DNA from: Drosophila miranda
Lineage: Eukaryota; Arthropoda; Insecta; Diptera; Drosophilidae
Direction: 5' to 3'
Assembly: GCF_003369915.1 (NCBI RefSeq)
Contig: NW_022881603.1
Span: 14,171,593 to 14,235,592 of the forward strand
DNA: 64,000 nucleotides
Shown here one piece after another: positions 20,053 through 32,169 of this stretch (position 1 is its first letter; every line of letters begins with the position of its first letter). The notes below the pieces were generated by a model. That model made no database searches. It was not told where the DNA came from and saw only the letters and a list, made by a program, of their open reading frames with translations. Made by a program: the position numbers and the translations under genes.

Positions 20053-22067
20053 TTAGGTCAGAGGATTGTTGTGCAGGTACCTGGCCAGCAGGAGAAGACC
20101 AAACGATGTGACTATGAATATGCTGCCAGGTATTGATCGCCGTATGGCTAGATTGGGATCACGTTCGCGCTGCGAGAACAGCTCGATGTCTGCCTCGTAT
20201 GTCTCGAAGTTGTTCCAGTGCAGGCACCTCTTTACTGCGTAGTCCCAGCGCCTGTAGAGCACCTCTCGACCTGCGAAATAAAATACAAATTAGTTCCATT
20301 ATACCTATGCAACAGTACTCTAGTCCCCTGCACTTACGGTTCGGTGTGGTGGTGGGTGAGAAGACGTCTGTCGGTGGAGCATACATCTTTGTCGCATATT
20401 CTAGGGATACCACGCCCATGGTCACGCCGGCCGCCATCATAGCTCCCAGACCAGCTGGCGAGGCGGTATGCGGCCGTTCCAGCATGTAGCCCATGATATC
20501 CGCTATGAATTGGACCAGGTGTGTGTCTTCTGCGTACTCGCCGCCGAAAGTGAGCACCGGATGCATGCACGCGTGATCCCAGTTGGGCGTGTCCCGCTTG
20601 AAAGCCTCGAGAACTTCGTAGATCTGGAAGCCGGTCGCCTCGTAGGCAGCCTGGGTGATGTTCTCCGCCGTAGTCTGACTGGAGAGGCCCAGAATTATGC
20701 CCCTAGCATCATAGCGCCAATAGGGCGCATACAGACCATGAAAGGCTGGAGCAAGGGTAATCTCTGACCGTTTGGCCGCCAGACCGCATTCAGCATTGAG
20801 CATGGAGGATGAGCAGGTGGAGGAAATCATTGAGCTGTCGCCGATAAAGGTATTAAGTGATTCCACTACATTGTCGTTGGAGTTAATCTCGGTATTGATG
20901 CGCAGCTTTTCGCGTAGCCAATTTACTGTGGATCCGGCATTGGAAATGGCTCCCTCAAGGCTGTAGTTGGTCCGCGCTCGGGGTCCCAGCTGGTGCGCTA
21001 TTCCTGTGATCAGTCCATTCTCTGATTCAAGCTTTTCTGTGCCCGTGTGGAGTAGGACAAAGCAGCTGTCATCCAGAGTGCATACATTCTGGCCGGCCTT
21101 AATACACAGTTGGCCCATCAAACAGGCAGGCTGCTCGCCAATTACCCCAGCTATAGGGACTCCCAACAACGGTCCGTCCAGCACGTAGCCATATATTTCG
21201 GAATTGGAACGTATCCGTGGCAGTATTTCTATGGGCAGATTGAAGAATCGGCACAGCTTTGCATCCCACTGCTGTGTGGACAGGTTCATTAGCGAAGTGT
21301 AGTGCACATTGGTGATGTCCGTCGAGTGAACTCCCGCCTGGACGCCACCGGTTAGGTTCCACAACAACCAGGAGTCTAGAGTGCCGAAAAAGCACTTCTC
21401 CTCATTTATTGCACCTCCCACAGCCGGAATATTCTCCATCAGCCAACGAATCTTCAAGGCACTGAAGCAACCACTCAACGGGAGCCCAGTGCGTTCCCTC
21501 ACATAATCCACATTCTGCTTCACGTTGTGCAGGATCCTTCTCAGGACTGGGGTGCTGCGACTGTCCGACCAACCAATGGCATTGTGCAGCGGCTGGCCAG
21601 TGTACTTGTTCCACACAACGGACGTTCCCCGCTGATTGACAATTCCCACGGCGATGATGTCATGCGGATCGATTTCCAGTATCACCAAGTTCTTGTACGC
21701 CGTCTACGAAGTTATTTGTTTGGGTTAGTTTCTGATGATATAACTGGTGCAAGAGTCCCCGATACGCTACCTCAATGCACTCCTGCATGTATTTCCAGAT
21801 CTCCGATAGGTCATATTCCAGCCAGCCGGCCTGGTGGACGATCTGCCGCAGCTTCAGCTCATGGCAGGCCAAGACCTCGGCGTTTTTTGTCGAGTAAATC
21901 TATGGAAATAGATATTGAGTCAGCTGTCTACCCACACAGTCAGACACTCACGCGTGTGTGTATGTGTTACGAGTGCGTTTTTGGCTTACCAGAAATCTGC
22001 AGTGGGTGACGCTCACGTACGCAATGGCAATGAGTGCTCCAAATCTGCCATATCTGCCGTTGTTCAT
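20053..22067 (-). CDS. Glycerol-kinase-like protein (FGGY family), probable pseudo-kinase
   Basis: Four exons on the minus strand: 22067-21990, 21899-21771, 21703-20338, 20270-20053. Total 1791 nt, 596 residues. The fold is glycerol kinase (FGGY): GIVNQRGTSVVW, FFGTLDSWLLWNLTGG, and the C-terminal lobe FGGEYAEDTHLVQFIADIMG. Key positions differ from active kinases. The N-terminal phosphate loop (normally DQGT-S-R) reads GALIAIAYVSVTHCRFL. NQRET is NQRG (residues 92-95). The tyrosine of TYFS is Cys (148). The catalytic GDQ is GEQ (258-260), and TYGTGCF is TLDDSCF. A hydrophobic C-terminal helix (SIFIVTSFGLLLLARYL) suggests membrane anchoring, as in some animal glycerol kinases. The reading frame is clean, so it looks like a maintained gene, probably not with ordinary glycerol kinase activity. 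Confidence 0.85.
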
Positions 22068-22779
22068 ATTTTGTTACCTATGCTGTGTATGGCACACACA
22101 CGTGCTGTTTGGTGTTAGGCGCGCGAGCGGTGGAAAATGCTCAAGCCGTGTTTGTGTTGTTGCTTTTCGGAACGAATCAAATTAAGCCCGAGAGCGTTTG
22201 GCGAAGGGCGGTTTATGATGACAGCTGACAGGGGAACGAACTTACCCCTCTTAAGCCATCTTCATTTAAACAGCTTGAGTTAAATTGCGGAAAATAATGC
22301 TTACTCTTGTTGGTCCAACCTATCCTTTATCTTTGCTTAAAAAACTTGAACTCGAAGATCACCTGAACTTAAATTTTCACTATTTTCGTGGAGTGTATTT
22401 TAATACCCACTAGTCGACAATGGGTTAATATGCCTTGTACACGATTGGAAATCGCTACTTCGATTGTAATTCAAAAACTTGGCTAGGGTGGCAGCGCCCC
22501 AGGTTTTACCATCAAGCAGTTCAAGTTGGCAGGTCTGTCAATGTGAGAATGCGCAGAGCGCGTAAGACAAAACCGAAAAAACAGAGAGACGAAATAAACG
22601 CAGCGCTGTCAAACGGTTAATTGTGCACAACAAAATAACGCCTTGGAGTCGTCGCTCAGACCATTTCGGAAAATTGAGAAGAACAACAGCCTATGGCAGC
22701 AATTTGAGTTAGTGACCGTCACCACAGCGAGGAAGAAGAAAACAATCGGATTGAATTAAAAGGTACTCTACTGAGTATT
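22068..22779. promoter_or_regulatory. Divergent intergenic region between kinase-like and MADF genes
   Basis: About 710 bp between oppositely oriented start codons; should hold both promoters and 5' untranslated regions. No TATA box or known operator recognised with confidence. Confidence 0.5.
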
Positions 22780-24066
22780 ATGATAAGTACAAAGCTGGAA
22801 CACAAAATGCAACGCTATTATGCTGAACGTGAGACCACAGGACCAGAATTCGGTGAGTTTCATTTATGGATTTGCCAATACACAATACAGAGAGAGACGC
22901 GCTGCAGAATCAAACCAACCCCCAATGAAGGACAGGACGATTGTCCTGCCCGGCCGCGTCTTCCGCGCTTAGGGGTTGCTGGCGAAGAAACGTAGAAAGC
23001 AGAAATGACTGATTGACGGATTTGAACGATTTTTCCCACAAAAACAACCCACAGACGATCGCTTGATAAAACTGGTCCGCGCCAATCCAGCCATCTACGA
23101 CGTCAGCCATCCGCACTATCGCCGCAATCCTGTGAGAGTCGACATATGGGATCGCATTGCCAACGAACTGGGCACCTCCTGTGAGTAATTTTTATGCGAA
23201 CGGCCCCCCGCAAGCTATAGTACTCATCCACCCACCACCCCTCGTCTTCCCACCCCACAGCACGCTTCCTGCAGACCAAATGGAAAAACATACGCTACAA
23301 CTATCTGCAGGAGATCAAGGCCATTGAGACCGGCCAAGTAAATCCGAATGTGCGAAAACGACGCTTCACGGAGGATCTGTCATTTCTCCAGAACACCGCC
23401 CAAACATACAATGTAAAGAAAAACCCGACATTTGCGGCGCCCACCAATAATGGGAGCAGTGACAACGACAGCAACAGCTTTCTTTATCCCGATCCGGAGC
23501 ACTTGACGGTCGATGCGTCCTGCAACTATGACATCATTGAGCTGGACAACAGTGAGGACGGATCGAATAGCGACGACAATGAAATCGTACCCGAGCTGCA
23601 GCTCATGGAGCCAAAGATGGAGGATTCCATTGAGGGGGGCTTGAATGGCACCAATAGCAGCAGCAATAATAGTCGCAACAACACCCACTATAGCTCACCA
23701 GCCTCCTCGCCCCTCCTCACACCAATGGTGGTCATGGGCAATGGGTATGAACAGGACGAGCAAAGGCAGCAACAGCAACAGCAGGACATCAAGAACAGCT
23801 CCCTCTCGAATGGAGAAGTTACCATTGAGCCCATATACAAGTCAGGGGCCACAAGACGACCGGCGGCCAGCGATATTATGGGGAATGCAGCCAAACGCAA
23901 GGCCATGGTCGCCCCGCCTAGCCTGGCGCCCATCAATGACCCCATTGAGCTTTATTGCCTCTCACTGGTGGATACTCTGCGCAGCATGCCCAGGTCGGAG
24001 CGGGAACGGGTCAAATTCGAGTTCGCAAACATTCTAAAGGACGCCAAGTACAAGGACGAGTCCTAA
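22780..24066 (+). CDS. MADF-BESS domain protein, putative transcription factor
   Basis: Three exons: 22780-22852, 23055-23180, 23261-24066; 1005 nt, 334 residues, with splice phases matching. The MADF domain (Myb/SANT-like DNA binding, residues about 25-100) starts DDRLIKLVRANPAIYD, continues VDIWDRIANELG and TKWKNIRYNYLQEI across the exon joins. The middle is acidic and low-complexity (Asn/Ser runs, a short Gln run). The C terminus is a BESS motif (about 293-325, ELYCLSLVDTLRSMP), a protein-interaction module that commonly accompanies MADF in Drosophila (Adf-1, Dip3). A nuclear regulator is likely; target genes cannot be told. It is convergent with Hsf. Confidence 0.88.
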
Positions 24067-24752
24067 GGGACTACTGCCTGCGAACGGCGGTCTCTCCAAT
24101 TCATATGCAATACGTACAACCTTTGATTTGAGGCATACAATCGATTACACACACTTTTTTTACACACTAGACTATACACTTATGTATTAATCCATTTACA
24201 TAGCATTTTTACTTGCTGCGTCTGTCTGCGTTTCTAGGTATAGGCTTAAGTTAACTTGTATTTATATATTTATTACCAAGAGGCAGCCTGATAAGTCCGT
24301 ATAAGTCCGTGTAAAGCCTATAAACTACAAAAAAAGATGATGCTCTTATACCTTTGTATACAAATCAGAGTAACATTTAATTTGGTTAATCTTCGTTTAG
24401 CGAAAATTTACCTACAAGAGAGACCCACGTGGGTGTGGGTGGCTCTCACACTTTTCACCGATTAAAAAATTGATTATCGTAAATATTAACTGGTTCTTCT
24501 TTTAGTCTATACAACTAGATTGGGTTCGGGGTTAGGATTAGGCTTAAGGTTAGGGCTATATATTTAATATATAGTGCAAAAGGCACATACATACACAGAC
24601 ATGAATGAAATGAATATTAATATGATTAACAAATATAGATCAACTAATGGGTATAAGAGATAATCAACACATAGAAAACTTAAAACAACTTTTTTGTTCA
24701 CTTTCTGAGCATCCGTGTAATAGCTGATTCAAGTCTTCTCTCAATTCTACGT
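24067..24752. other. Convergent 3' regions of MADF gene and Hsf
   Basis: A/T-rich untranslated and intergenic sequence. Contains a short tandem TATAAGTCCG near 24291-24311 and a TTAGG-like degenerate run near 24533-24557. No gene seen. Confidence 0.5.
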
Positions 24753-27700
24753 TTAAAAATCGTGACGCGGTGTGTTCAATACAGAACTCTGCGTCTGAAA
24801 CAACTGACGACTGATGGGCTCCTGGCTCTTTTCATTATCGTCAGTGTCAAGTATGTCGGAAAGGTCGTACGGGCTGGGCTGGTAGGCCATCATTTCCGAG
24901 CCACTCAAAGCTGCAATAATTGAAATTGAATTCAGTTTACGGTTTAACGAATTGAGCATTTTCTCAGCTTACCTTTCTTTTCACCGCTTATTCTATCAGT
25001 GGGAAACGATAGGCCATAGGTGTCCAGAAGTTCCGAATCATTGAAGAGCTGCAATATGCATAAATGAATGAGTTTAGTTCAATGATTGTTTCTTAGAAAT
25101 ATATTAGAAATTAGTGGGCTGGTTAAGTGCCGGACGCTTGCGCTGACCTTTATCAACTGGTCGTCTTCGGTCAGCTGCAAAATGGACGTCCTGGCAAGAG
25201 CCTAATCGTATAGAATCGTATAGAAATAGAACGTATGTTATAAAATGCACTTCGGACAAACGGACACGTTCTCTGGCAGCCCAAGTAAATGAAACGGGGG
25301 GAAAATTAACTTACACCAAAGAGCATGTTCTGATCGATGGAGACGCCATCGCCACGCAGCAAATCCTTGAGGGTCTCTAGCTCATCTTGCACATTATCCA
25401 AATGCCCGTGGACATCGTCACTGCAACAGTAAGAAGGTCTAGATTATTGTCTATCGCTCTGGGGACTAATAAAGGCTTCTCAGCTACTAACACTGAATTA
25501 ATCCTCATCAGAGGACCATTGCTCCCCTCCCGAACAGCACTGTTTTCGCCAGCATACTTGGCCACAGCCATTGCTGCTGCCTCGCCCCCAGTGGCTGATG
25601 CTGTGGCCTTTGTGGCCGCCGCTGCCTTCGAGGTGGATGCCTGATTGGCGTCTAGCAGAGAGTTGCTGCTGCTGCCGCTTATGGGTACATCAAAGTTGCT
25701 GGAAAACTTTCCACTGCTGACTGTGGACTTGCCGAATGTCTGCTGCTGATTCAGCTTGTCAACCTCTCCCAGATCAGTGGAGAGCATTGAGGGGTCCTGC
25801 AGTTTGATAATTGTTATTAATAAGAGTGTAAAATGCAGAAAAGTTAAAGCTCACCTCAAATATATTCGACGGCATATCTTCGGTGATAAAGTTCACGTTG
25901 TACATGTCCGAGTCAGTGCCATTCATCAGGTCTAGCAATCCGGAATCGGGTTCGGGCTCTGTCTTGATAAATACAGGATGCGGCATCACATTGAGCTGGG
26001 AATTCGTCTTAAGCTGGGAGCGTGTGCGCACAGTCTTGGGAGACGCTTCATCGACTGAAATGGCGTTGGCTGAGAGCATCTGATCCCCTGTCTGCCGCCG
26101 CTGTTTGTTCTTCTCCTTGAGCTGCTGCCGCTTGCGCTCCTCCTCGCGCTGCTGTTCACGCACCAGGGGCGTAAGCACATTATGCTCATCGGTGTAAACA
26201 GGACTGCTGGACACCTCCGGGACATGAGCATCCGGGAGCTCAGTCACTGTGTAAGCGATTTCTTCAGCCGGCGAATGACTCAAGCTAGAGGCCAGAGGGG
26301 AGGCAGCTCCGGCTCCCACTTGCAGCAGGCTGCCGGCGGCAGCACCTCCTCCTCCTCCCGCTCCATTGTTAGTCCGGAGCAAGTCCTCGACGCTCTGATT
26401 GGAGTAGTCAAAGCTTATCGACTGTGGCTGCTCAACGGACTGTGGAGAGACGCTCTCCTGGTCATATTGACCGGTGCTGGGATGCATCACTTCGTCGAGC
26501 AGCTCCTCGCTGAGTTCATGTATAACTGGGCCACTGCCCGCATCGCTCTCCGTTTCGCTGGTAGTACGCGCGCGTGCGTTTTCCGGCGTGTCATTGATCA
26601 TAAGCTGCATGTGCCGCTTCACTCCCGACATATTCCTTGATGGCTGCACGATCGAAATGAGGAACTGTATCAATTTGTTAACTATCTGCTGCTGTTTCGA
26701 ATGCTTCTGCCGGAGACTAGCGATCTCCCGCCACAGCACTTCATTCTCCTGCTTCATGGCCGAGAAGCGCGAGTCCATGGTGTCCTGCCGACCTTGCATA
26801 ACCTTCACATCGTTCAATATCTTGGACACAGCCTCCGGCTTCATGACCGCCTTGTCATCCACATTCTTGTTGTTGGATATCTTTCGTTTTATTTGGTCCA
26901 GCAGATAGGCAGAGTTGCGCTTGAAGAACGGATGGGAGAACTCGATCTCATCGCGATCGAAACGCAAGCCCCCATTCTCAATCGATGTGATCTTGTGGAA
27001 TCCATCTGTACGGGAAAATAAAAGGGAAAACTGCTTAGATCCCCATCTTGTCACTTGTGCTTCCTTTGTACTTACACATATTCAGCTGCCTGATAAAGCT
27101 GGCCATGTTGTTGTGCTTGTAGTTGAGGGGCAGCAGTTCCCTCGCGAATTGCGCCTGGTTTTGTATGACGAAGCTGTGGCCATCCTGGAATCGAAAGTAA
27201 TATGGAAAGTCACGCTGATAAGTGGATATCAAACACAAAGTTGCGGTATGCCAAATAAAAGTCCAAAACTAGCGATAAGCCCCATGTACAGATGTATGTA
27301 TGTATGTGGTCACAGAAATAAGTATCTAATTATAAGCACACACATGTGAATGTACATACGCATATGCATGTATAATGTGAGCAAATATTTCATCAAGTGA
27401 TTGATTGGGACGCTGGCTGTTATCAGGTCGCACTCTTTGGTAAGAGAAACGATTGGATTTTCTCTTATCTATGTAATTGCTAAACAGAATAACCAAGTCA
27501 ATACACCGTAGAGGGGGAAAATTCCCGACTGACAGCTGGAGCGGGCGAGGAGCGGAACATTTTCAGAGGGCACGCACGTACGCACTTCTGTGGCCTATGC
27601 AAATCGCATAACAACAATGCATACGTGCAGAGAGGCACACTGTAAGCAGCAGCAGCAACAACAACAACAACTACGACGACAGAGAGAAAGCTAAAACGCA

Positions 27701-28032
27701 GAGAGCAGAGCGTAAAGCACCTGCACTCGTTGTTGTTTCTGTTGCCATGCTAATAAAAAAAAAGAGTAAATGGGGAAAGAGAAGCAAAGCAAGGTAAATA
27801 ATCAATATGGCGGCTTTTGAATCGTTACCTTCGTCCAAAAAATCAAATGATTGGTTTCGGTGTCGTCTACCAAGCGCCACAGCTTGGCCAGAAATGCGGG
27901 CACACCGCTGCCCATGCCCGAATCCCCGAATGAATGCATATTGCGACGCGGAGAGCGCTCCTCTTCGTCGTCCTCCTCCTCACTGGACTCGTGCCTGTGT
28001 TGCACGGCTTTGACAGATGAACGCCTGGACAT
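24753..28032 (-). CDS. Hsf: Heat shock factor, trimeric transcription activator
   Basis: Eight exons on the minus strand: 28032-27829, 27184-27076, 27005-25855, 25796-25492, 25420-25315, 25201-25148, 25048-24973, 24910-24753; 2163 nt, 720 residues. The winged-helix DNA-binding domain (about 43-147) contains [42 protein letters not shown] and the wing region. The oligomerisation repeat HR-A/B follows (about 160-225: [33 protein letters not shown]). HR-C, which holds the inactive monomer, is in exon 5 ([18 protein letters not shown]). The C terminus is an acidic activation region. On stress the protein trimerises and binds nGAAn repeats in heat-shock promoters. Exon 6 is 54 nt with phase 0 at both ends, so it could be skipped without changing frame. 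All splice sites are GT/AG. Confidence 0.96.
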
Positions 28033-28765
28033 ATAGTCACTACCACAGCTGCAAATAAATACCCGAAAACGAATGGGAAACAAATTAAATCAATGAATTT
28101 TCAACACGCTCTACTCTGGTCCAAAGTTCAGCCCCATTAGCGCTACGTGTGTGTGTGTGTTTGTGGCTGCATGCGCATATATGGATATGATCATATGTCT
28201 GCATGTGGGGGCAGGTACGACACGATTGACGAAATGCGATTTGATGTGAAAGTTAAGTTGCAACTTTGATATTTTCAATTATGGCCAAATGCGTCATACA
28301 AACTTAAAACCTGCACACACATTTAATTCAAGTTCTCTTTCTTTCTCTCCGCCTACACCTACCTTAACAATTTTCTGGCTTTAAACAATTCACTCACTGT
28401 TTGATCGTTTCTTAAAATGTCTTTAGTGTTTTTACACTTTAGTCCAAACTAAATCCACATTTACTATGTTTTCAACTTTGTTCTTATAACTTTTATGGAA
28501 TTTCACGAAAATACAATTTTTCTCACTTCTTCGTTTTGTCCCGCGTCTTTCGCTATCGCTCGTCAGAAAAAATACCTATCGAGACTTGCACAGCTGCTAT
28601 TTATACGAATCGACGGCGTCTGCTCAGACGTCAGCCGACATATCGGCTAGCCTGGCATATTCTTGCGCTCACAATTATTTGAATTTTGACCCCAATTTCC
28701 CTTAACTGAATTATTGATTTTAATTTGAAACTAGACTGTTTGTCTGTAAGAATGTTGTGCAAGGA
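28033..28765. promoter_or_regulatory. Hsf upstream region
   Basis: Contains a (GT)n run near 28147-28160 and should hold the Hsf 5' untranslated region and promoter. A TATTTATAC motif (28598-28606) lies near the far end but is unsupported as a core promoter. No perfect three-unit heat-shock element was found by eye. Confidence 0.4.
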
Positions 28766-28969
28766 ATGGTTCTGGTTCTGACTTTATTCAGTTTAAATGC
28801 TGCCCAAAACCTGAGTAACCACTCCGATTACAGTATCGGGGGAAATCCATCCTGCAAGCTGGAAGCCACCTGCCGGAGCGAGAAACTCCACACGAAGGAA
28901 AAACATCACTATTACAGCACCGAAGGGCGTTATAAAATGTTTATTTTCAAAAACATACGGCATTGCTAG
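28766..28969 (+). CDS. Hypothetical small secreted peptide
   Basis: A 67-residue ORF from the first in-frame ATG. The start MVLVLTLFSLNAAQ looks like a signal peptide, followed by a short charged tail with three Cys residues (SCKLEATC, final RHC). No family recognised. It lies between the divergent Hsf promoter and a transposon end, and such a short ORF can occur by chance in A/T-rich sequence. Confidence 0.22.
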   Translation: MVLVLTLFSLNAAQNLSNHSDYSIGGNPSCKLEATCRSEKLHTKEKHHYYSTEGRYKMFIFKNIRHC

Positions 28970-29180
28970 AATTGATTTAAACTTTGATTTCATTCGTTTT
29001 GTCGGCGATTATAAGTGTGGCTGAATCACACGAATGTTAGAATGGCAGAAAGCAGAAAGAATTGCGCGAAAATGAAGCAACGCAAAAACATATTGTGCCA
29101 AAGAACTCAGCCTATTTTAAATAGCTGACGAATCCGAATTTCGAAACTAAAACAGCTCGACTCTCAATAAATCAAAAATC

Positions 29181-30450
29181 CGTAGGTTTTGCCGTTCCGA
29201 AAATTTCCCAGTTAGTCCACCATCCATTTTGGATGTTCCTAAACCGCACGTTTCTATGCGATAGTTAGCCGATGGTTTTCAAATGCAACTCTGAATAATT
29301 GTCATTCACAATGGAAAAATGGTATTCAATGCGAAAACGTAAACAATGATTGTGACAAAATTAACAAAAAACAACAACAGAACAGCTCGCAAGGACAGCA
29401 GACCAAATTTTCGAAAAACTTATTAATAAAATGGATTTAGTGCCAGAAACTCCTCCAGTGGTACGTTGAATAGATATATTTGTTTTTTATTGTTTATAAT
29501 ATATAATATTATTACACAATGCAGCAAACAAGAGAACAACAGCAGGCGGCAGGGTGAAATGGAGTGCCGCGCTTGAGAGCCTGCTGATTGACATATGGAA
29601 GGAGAAAATTGAAGATTTGCGCGGACCACGCAAAAATTCACATGTGTAAATTAAGTTGTCCGTATGTCCAAGTAGCCTTAGCTGCTTGATGCGGTGGTCC
29701 TCGTGCGGGTTCCGTGGTATAGAATCCTTTATGAAGATTATGTTGGAGAGATAACTGTCTCTCTTATCACTGGCCTTGTGGTAAAGTGGTATAGAATTAA
29801 TAATTCAAAGTGTTTACGGCTGATTGCCGGAGCAAGGTTTATTAACAAGCGCTAGCTTTCGTTATAAGAACAGAACTAAAACTAGGAGCCACCAGCAAGC
29901 TGGGGCATAAGCTGAATCAAAAGTATTTAATTTCCAAAGAATGCAAAGCTACAAAATATATGTACTTAGAGCTACAAAGCTACAGTCGGTAAGCCGACTT
30001 GGCATAAGCGATAATGCTGATCTTGCGGCATGTGCAAGATATCAGATTACCGCCGGTTGACCGTCACATTCAGGGCGCTGAACTGAAGTTCGCTGATTTG
30101 GCATCTTGAGTGCAAACAACATGGAGCAGAGCACATTGGACAACGACAGTAAGTTTTATTAATTTATTGCTAAAAAAATATATTTCATTTAAGGTGTTCA
30201 TTGCAGATCCTGATGAGTACTTTTCGGATATTATTGAGATGGACCTGGACGGATCTTGTAGCTCCAGCACCTTGTCTGGGCGTCCGCCAAAGAAAAAGAA
30301 AAAGACCGACATTTCGTGGCTGGCAGAGATCGCCCAGGAGCGTCTCGAACAACAAAAGGACCACCACAGAAAGAAGGAGGAGCACGACGTTAGGCAGGAG
30401 AAGATGGTGCAGGACTTGATCAGCACCCAAACAAAATTCCAGAACGACTT
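29181..30450 (+). repeat. Left inverted arm of Harbinger element
   Basis: From GGTTTTGCCGTTCCG onward it matches the reverse complement of the right arm. It differs by an insertion of about 55 bp near 30038-30092 and scattered substitutions. Confidence 0.85.
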
Positions 30451-30468
30451 ATTAGACTTATTAGAAAT
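29431..30468 (+). pseudogene. Harbinger Myb/SANT-like accessory gene, left copy
   Basis: A short first exon (MDLVPETPPV, from 29431) joins at the acceptor near 29522 to GGRVKWSAALESLLIDIW and LRGPRKNSHV, the trihelix/Myb-like motif of PIF/Harbinger accessory proteins, which help the transposase enter the nucleus and bind DNA. A later part (30121 to about 30460) encodes an acidic stretch, a basic RPPKKKKK nuclear signal and a Glu/Lys/Gln-rich coiled coil (LEQQKDHHRKKEEHD). Between them the frame meets stops, so the copy appears broken or has unrecognised introns. Confidence 0.55.
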
Positions 30469-30820
30469 GCCCAAATGCATTTTCCACCACTCGCCTAGCT
30501 TTGGAAAGGTTGTAGTTAAACGTGCGCTGTTCCAAAGAGGCGACTGTGGAACCGAACCGCTTCTAAAACCATAAAATATGTCCTTGTACTTTAAACTATG
30601 GTTGAAGTTAGTAGAAGTACTCACAAACGACCATAATCTTCCTGGCTTTTGTGTTTTTATGGCAGTCATCTGGGTCATCTCATCCTCGTCAATGTTCAAG
30701 TCATGATCATTATTCATTGACAGCAACATTATTAGTTGGTGAAAGAAAATATTTTGCTGTTGAACCACAGCCGAAATAATTGCTATATCTTCATCATCCA
30801 TTATAAGAACCAAGAATTAA
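30469..30820 (-). repeat. Inverted partial copy of transposase gene inside the Harbinger element
   Basis: 30469-30554 is the reverse complement of about 31812-31900. 30575-30690 is the reverse complement of about 30834-30950. On the minus strand the segment encodes the transposase N terminus (MDDEDIAIISAVVQQQN, then MTQMTAIKTQKPGRLW), which the forward copy lacks. This is a duplicated and inverted fragment, not a separate gene. Confidence 0.7.
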
Positions 30821-30833
30821 TAAATCTTATGAG

Positions 30834-32155
30834 ATGACCCAGATGACTGCCATAAAAACACAAAAGCCAGGAAGATTATGGTCGTCTGTGAGTACTTCTA
30901 CTAACTTCAACCATAGTTCAAAGTACAAGGACATATTTTATGGTTTTAGAAGCGGTTCGGGACATTTTGGGAGAAAGATGTACCAGAAAACAACGAGGCG
31001 TTTTTCAAAGAGAGTTTCCGAATGGAGAGGCCCTGCTTTGATATTTTAGTGAATCGGCTTGAAGTGCTGCGAAAGAAGGACACCAACTGACGAGCTGCAA
31101 TTCCTTTGGAAAAGCGCATCGCCATTGCGCTATACACTTTGGGCTCGTCCTCTGAGTACCGAACAGTTGGCAGGCTTTGCGGTGTAGCTCCAAACAGTGT
31201 GTGTAATATCCTGCACGAGTTTTGCAGAGCACTTATCGACGAGTTTTCGAAGGAGTACATGTCGCCCAATTACCTAACTTCCGACAAAATTGATGAGTGC
31301 GTAAAGGGATTCGAGGCAATTGGGTTTCCTCAGTGCCTAGGTGCAATTGGTAGGAAATCAATAAGAACTTCAGCAATATGTTTATATATAAATTGGTTTT
31401 TAAACTTACTTTTTATTCTAGATGGATGCCACATCGAAATAAAACCACCAGCACCTGAGGCAGTAGACCACCATAACTATAAGGGCTGGTATTCCACAGT
31501 CTTGTTTGCCCTAGTGGATTATAGGTATGCAAATATCTTGCACAAAAATATGTATTTAGCAAGTTGGTTTAATGTCCTAAATTATTTAAATCCGATTCTT
31601 TTTAGATACAGATTTACATATGTAAATATCGGCTCTGCAGGATGGTGCAATGACTCGATGATATACCAGAAGTCAAGCCTTGCAAAACATATCGAAGCAT
31701 CGGCATTACTCCAAGAGAAAGCCAAGGAAATAAGCGGAGTAAACGTCCCTGTAATGCTTATCGGGGACTCGGCATTTAGGTTTTCTAAAAAGCTGATGAA
31801 ACCTTACCCGTTTTCCACAGTCGCCTCTTTGGAACAGCGCACGTTTAACTACAACCTTTCCAAAGCTAGGCGAGTGGTGGAAAATGCATTTGGGCATTTA
31901 AAAGCCAGATTTCGAATAATCGGAAAAGGTCTTGATAGCCACCACAAAAATAATAGCGCCATAATAATGAGGTGTTGTATTTTACACAATATATTAAATA
32001 TGCACAACAGCGCGATTAATGAAAATTGGGAGCTTGCAACAAATGAGCAGCGCGAACAGCCCGATACCAGCAACAGTTCTGCTGACTTTAATCAGTCAGC
32101 AGAACAGATACGATCTGCAATCGCAAAATATTGTGTAGACCGTAATGAAAATTAA
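30834..32155 (+). pseudogene. PIF/Harbinger transposase (DDE_Tnp_4), nonsense-containing
   Basis: Exons about 30960-31349, 31422-31524 and 31606-32155, with GT/AG introns that restore the frame. The N-terminal helix-turn-helix region includes ALYTLGSSSEYRTVGRLCGVA. The catalytic domain has DGCHIEIKPP (first Asp), VMLIGDSAF (second Asp) and ARRVVENAFGHLKARF (the Glu of DDE), as in HARBI1-type transposases. An in-frame TGA at 31088-31090, just after KKDTN, interrupts it. The N-terminal exon is missing from this strand and survives only in the inverted fragment to the left. Confidence 0.85.
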
Positions 32156-32169
32156 AAACTTATTTATTT

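Noticed and set aside
24533..24557. TTAGG/TTAGGG-like run suggestive of telomeric repeat
   Set aside because: Only a few degenerate, irregular units, and Drosophila telomeres do not use this repeat; it is in the 3' region between two genes.
28491..28515. GAATTTCACGAA as a heat-shock element upstream of Hsf
   Set aside because: Spacing of the GAA/TTC units does not fit contiguous 5-bp nGAAn blocks.
29695..29830. tRNA-like GGTTCC...GTGGTATAGAATCC motifs
   Set aside because: No cloverleaf can be formed, and the motif is part of the duplicated Harbinger arm.
30070..30813. 247-residue minus-strand ORF
   Set aside because: It crosses two inverted transposon segments and the antisense of the accessory gene; only its first part is transposase-derived, so it is a chance fusion.
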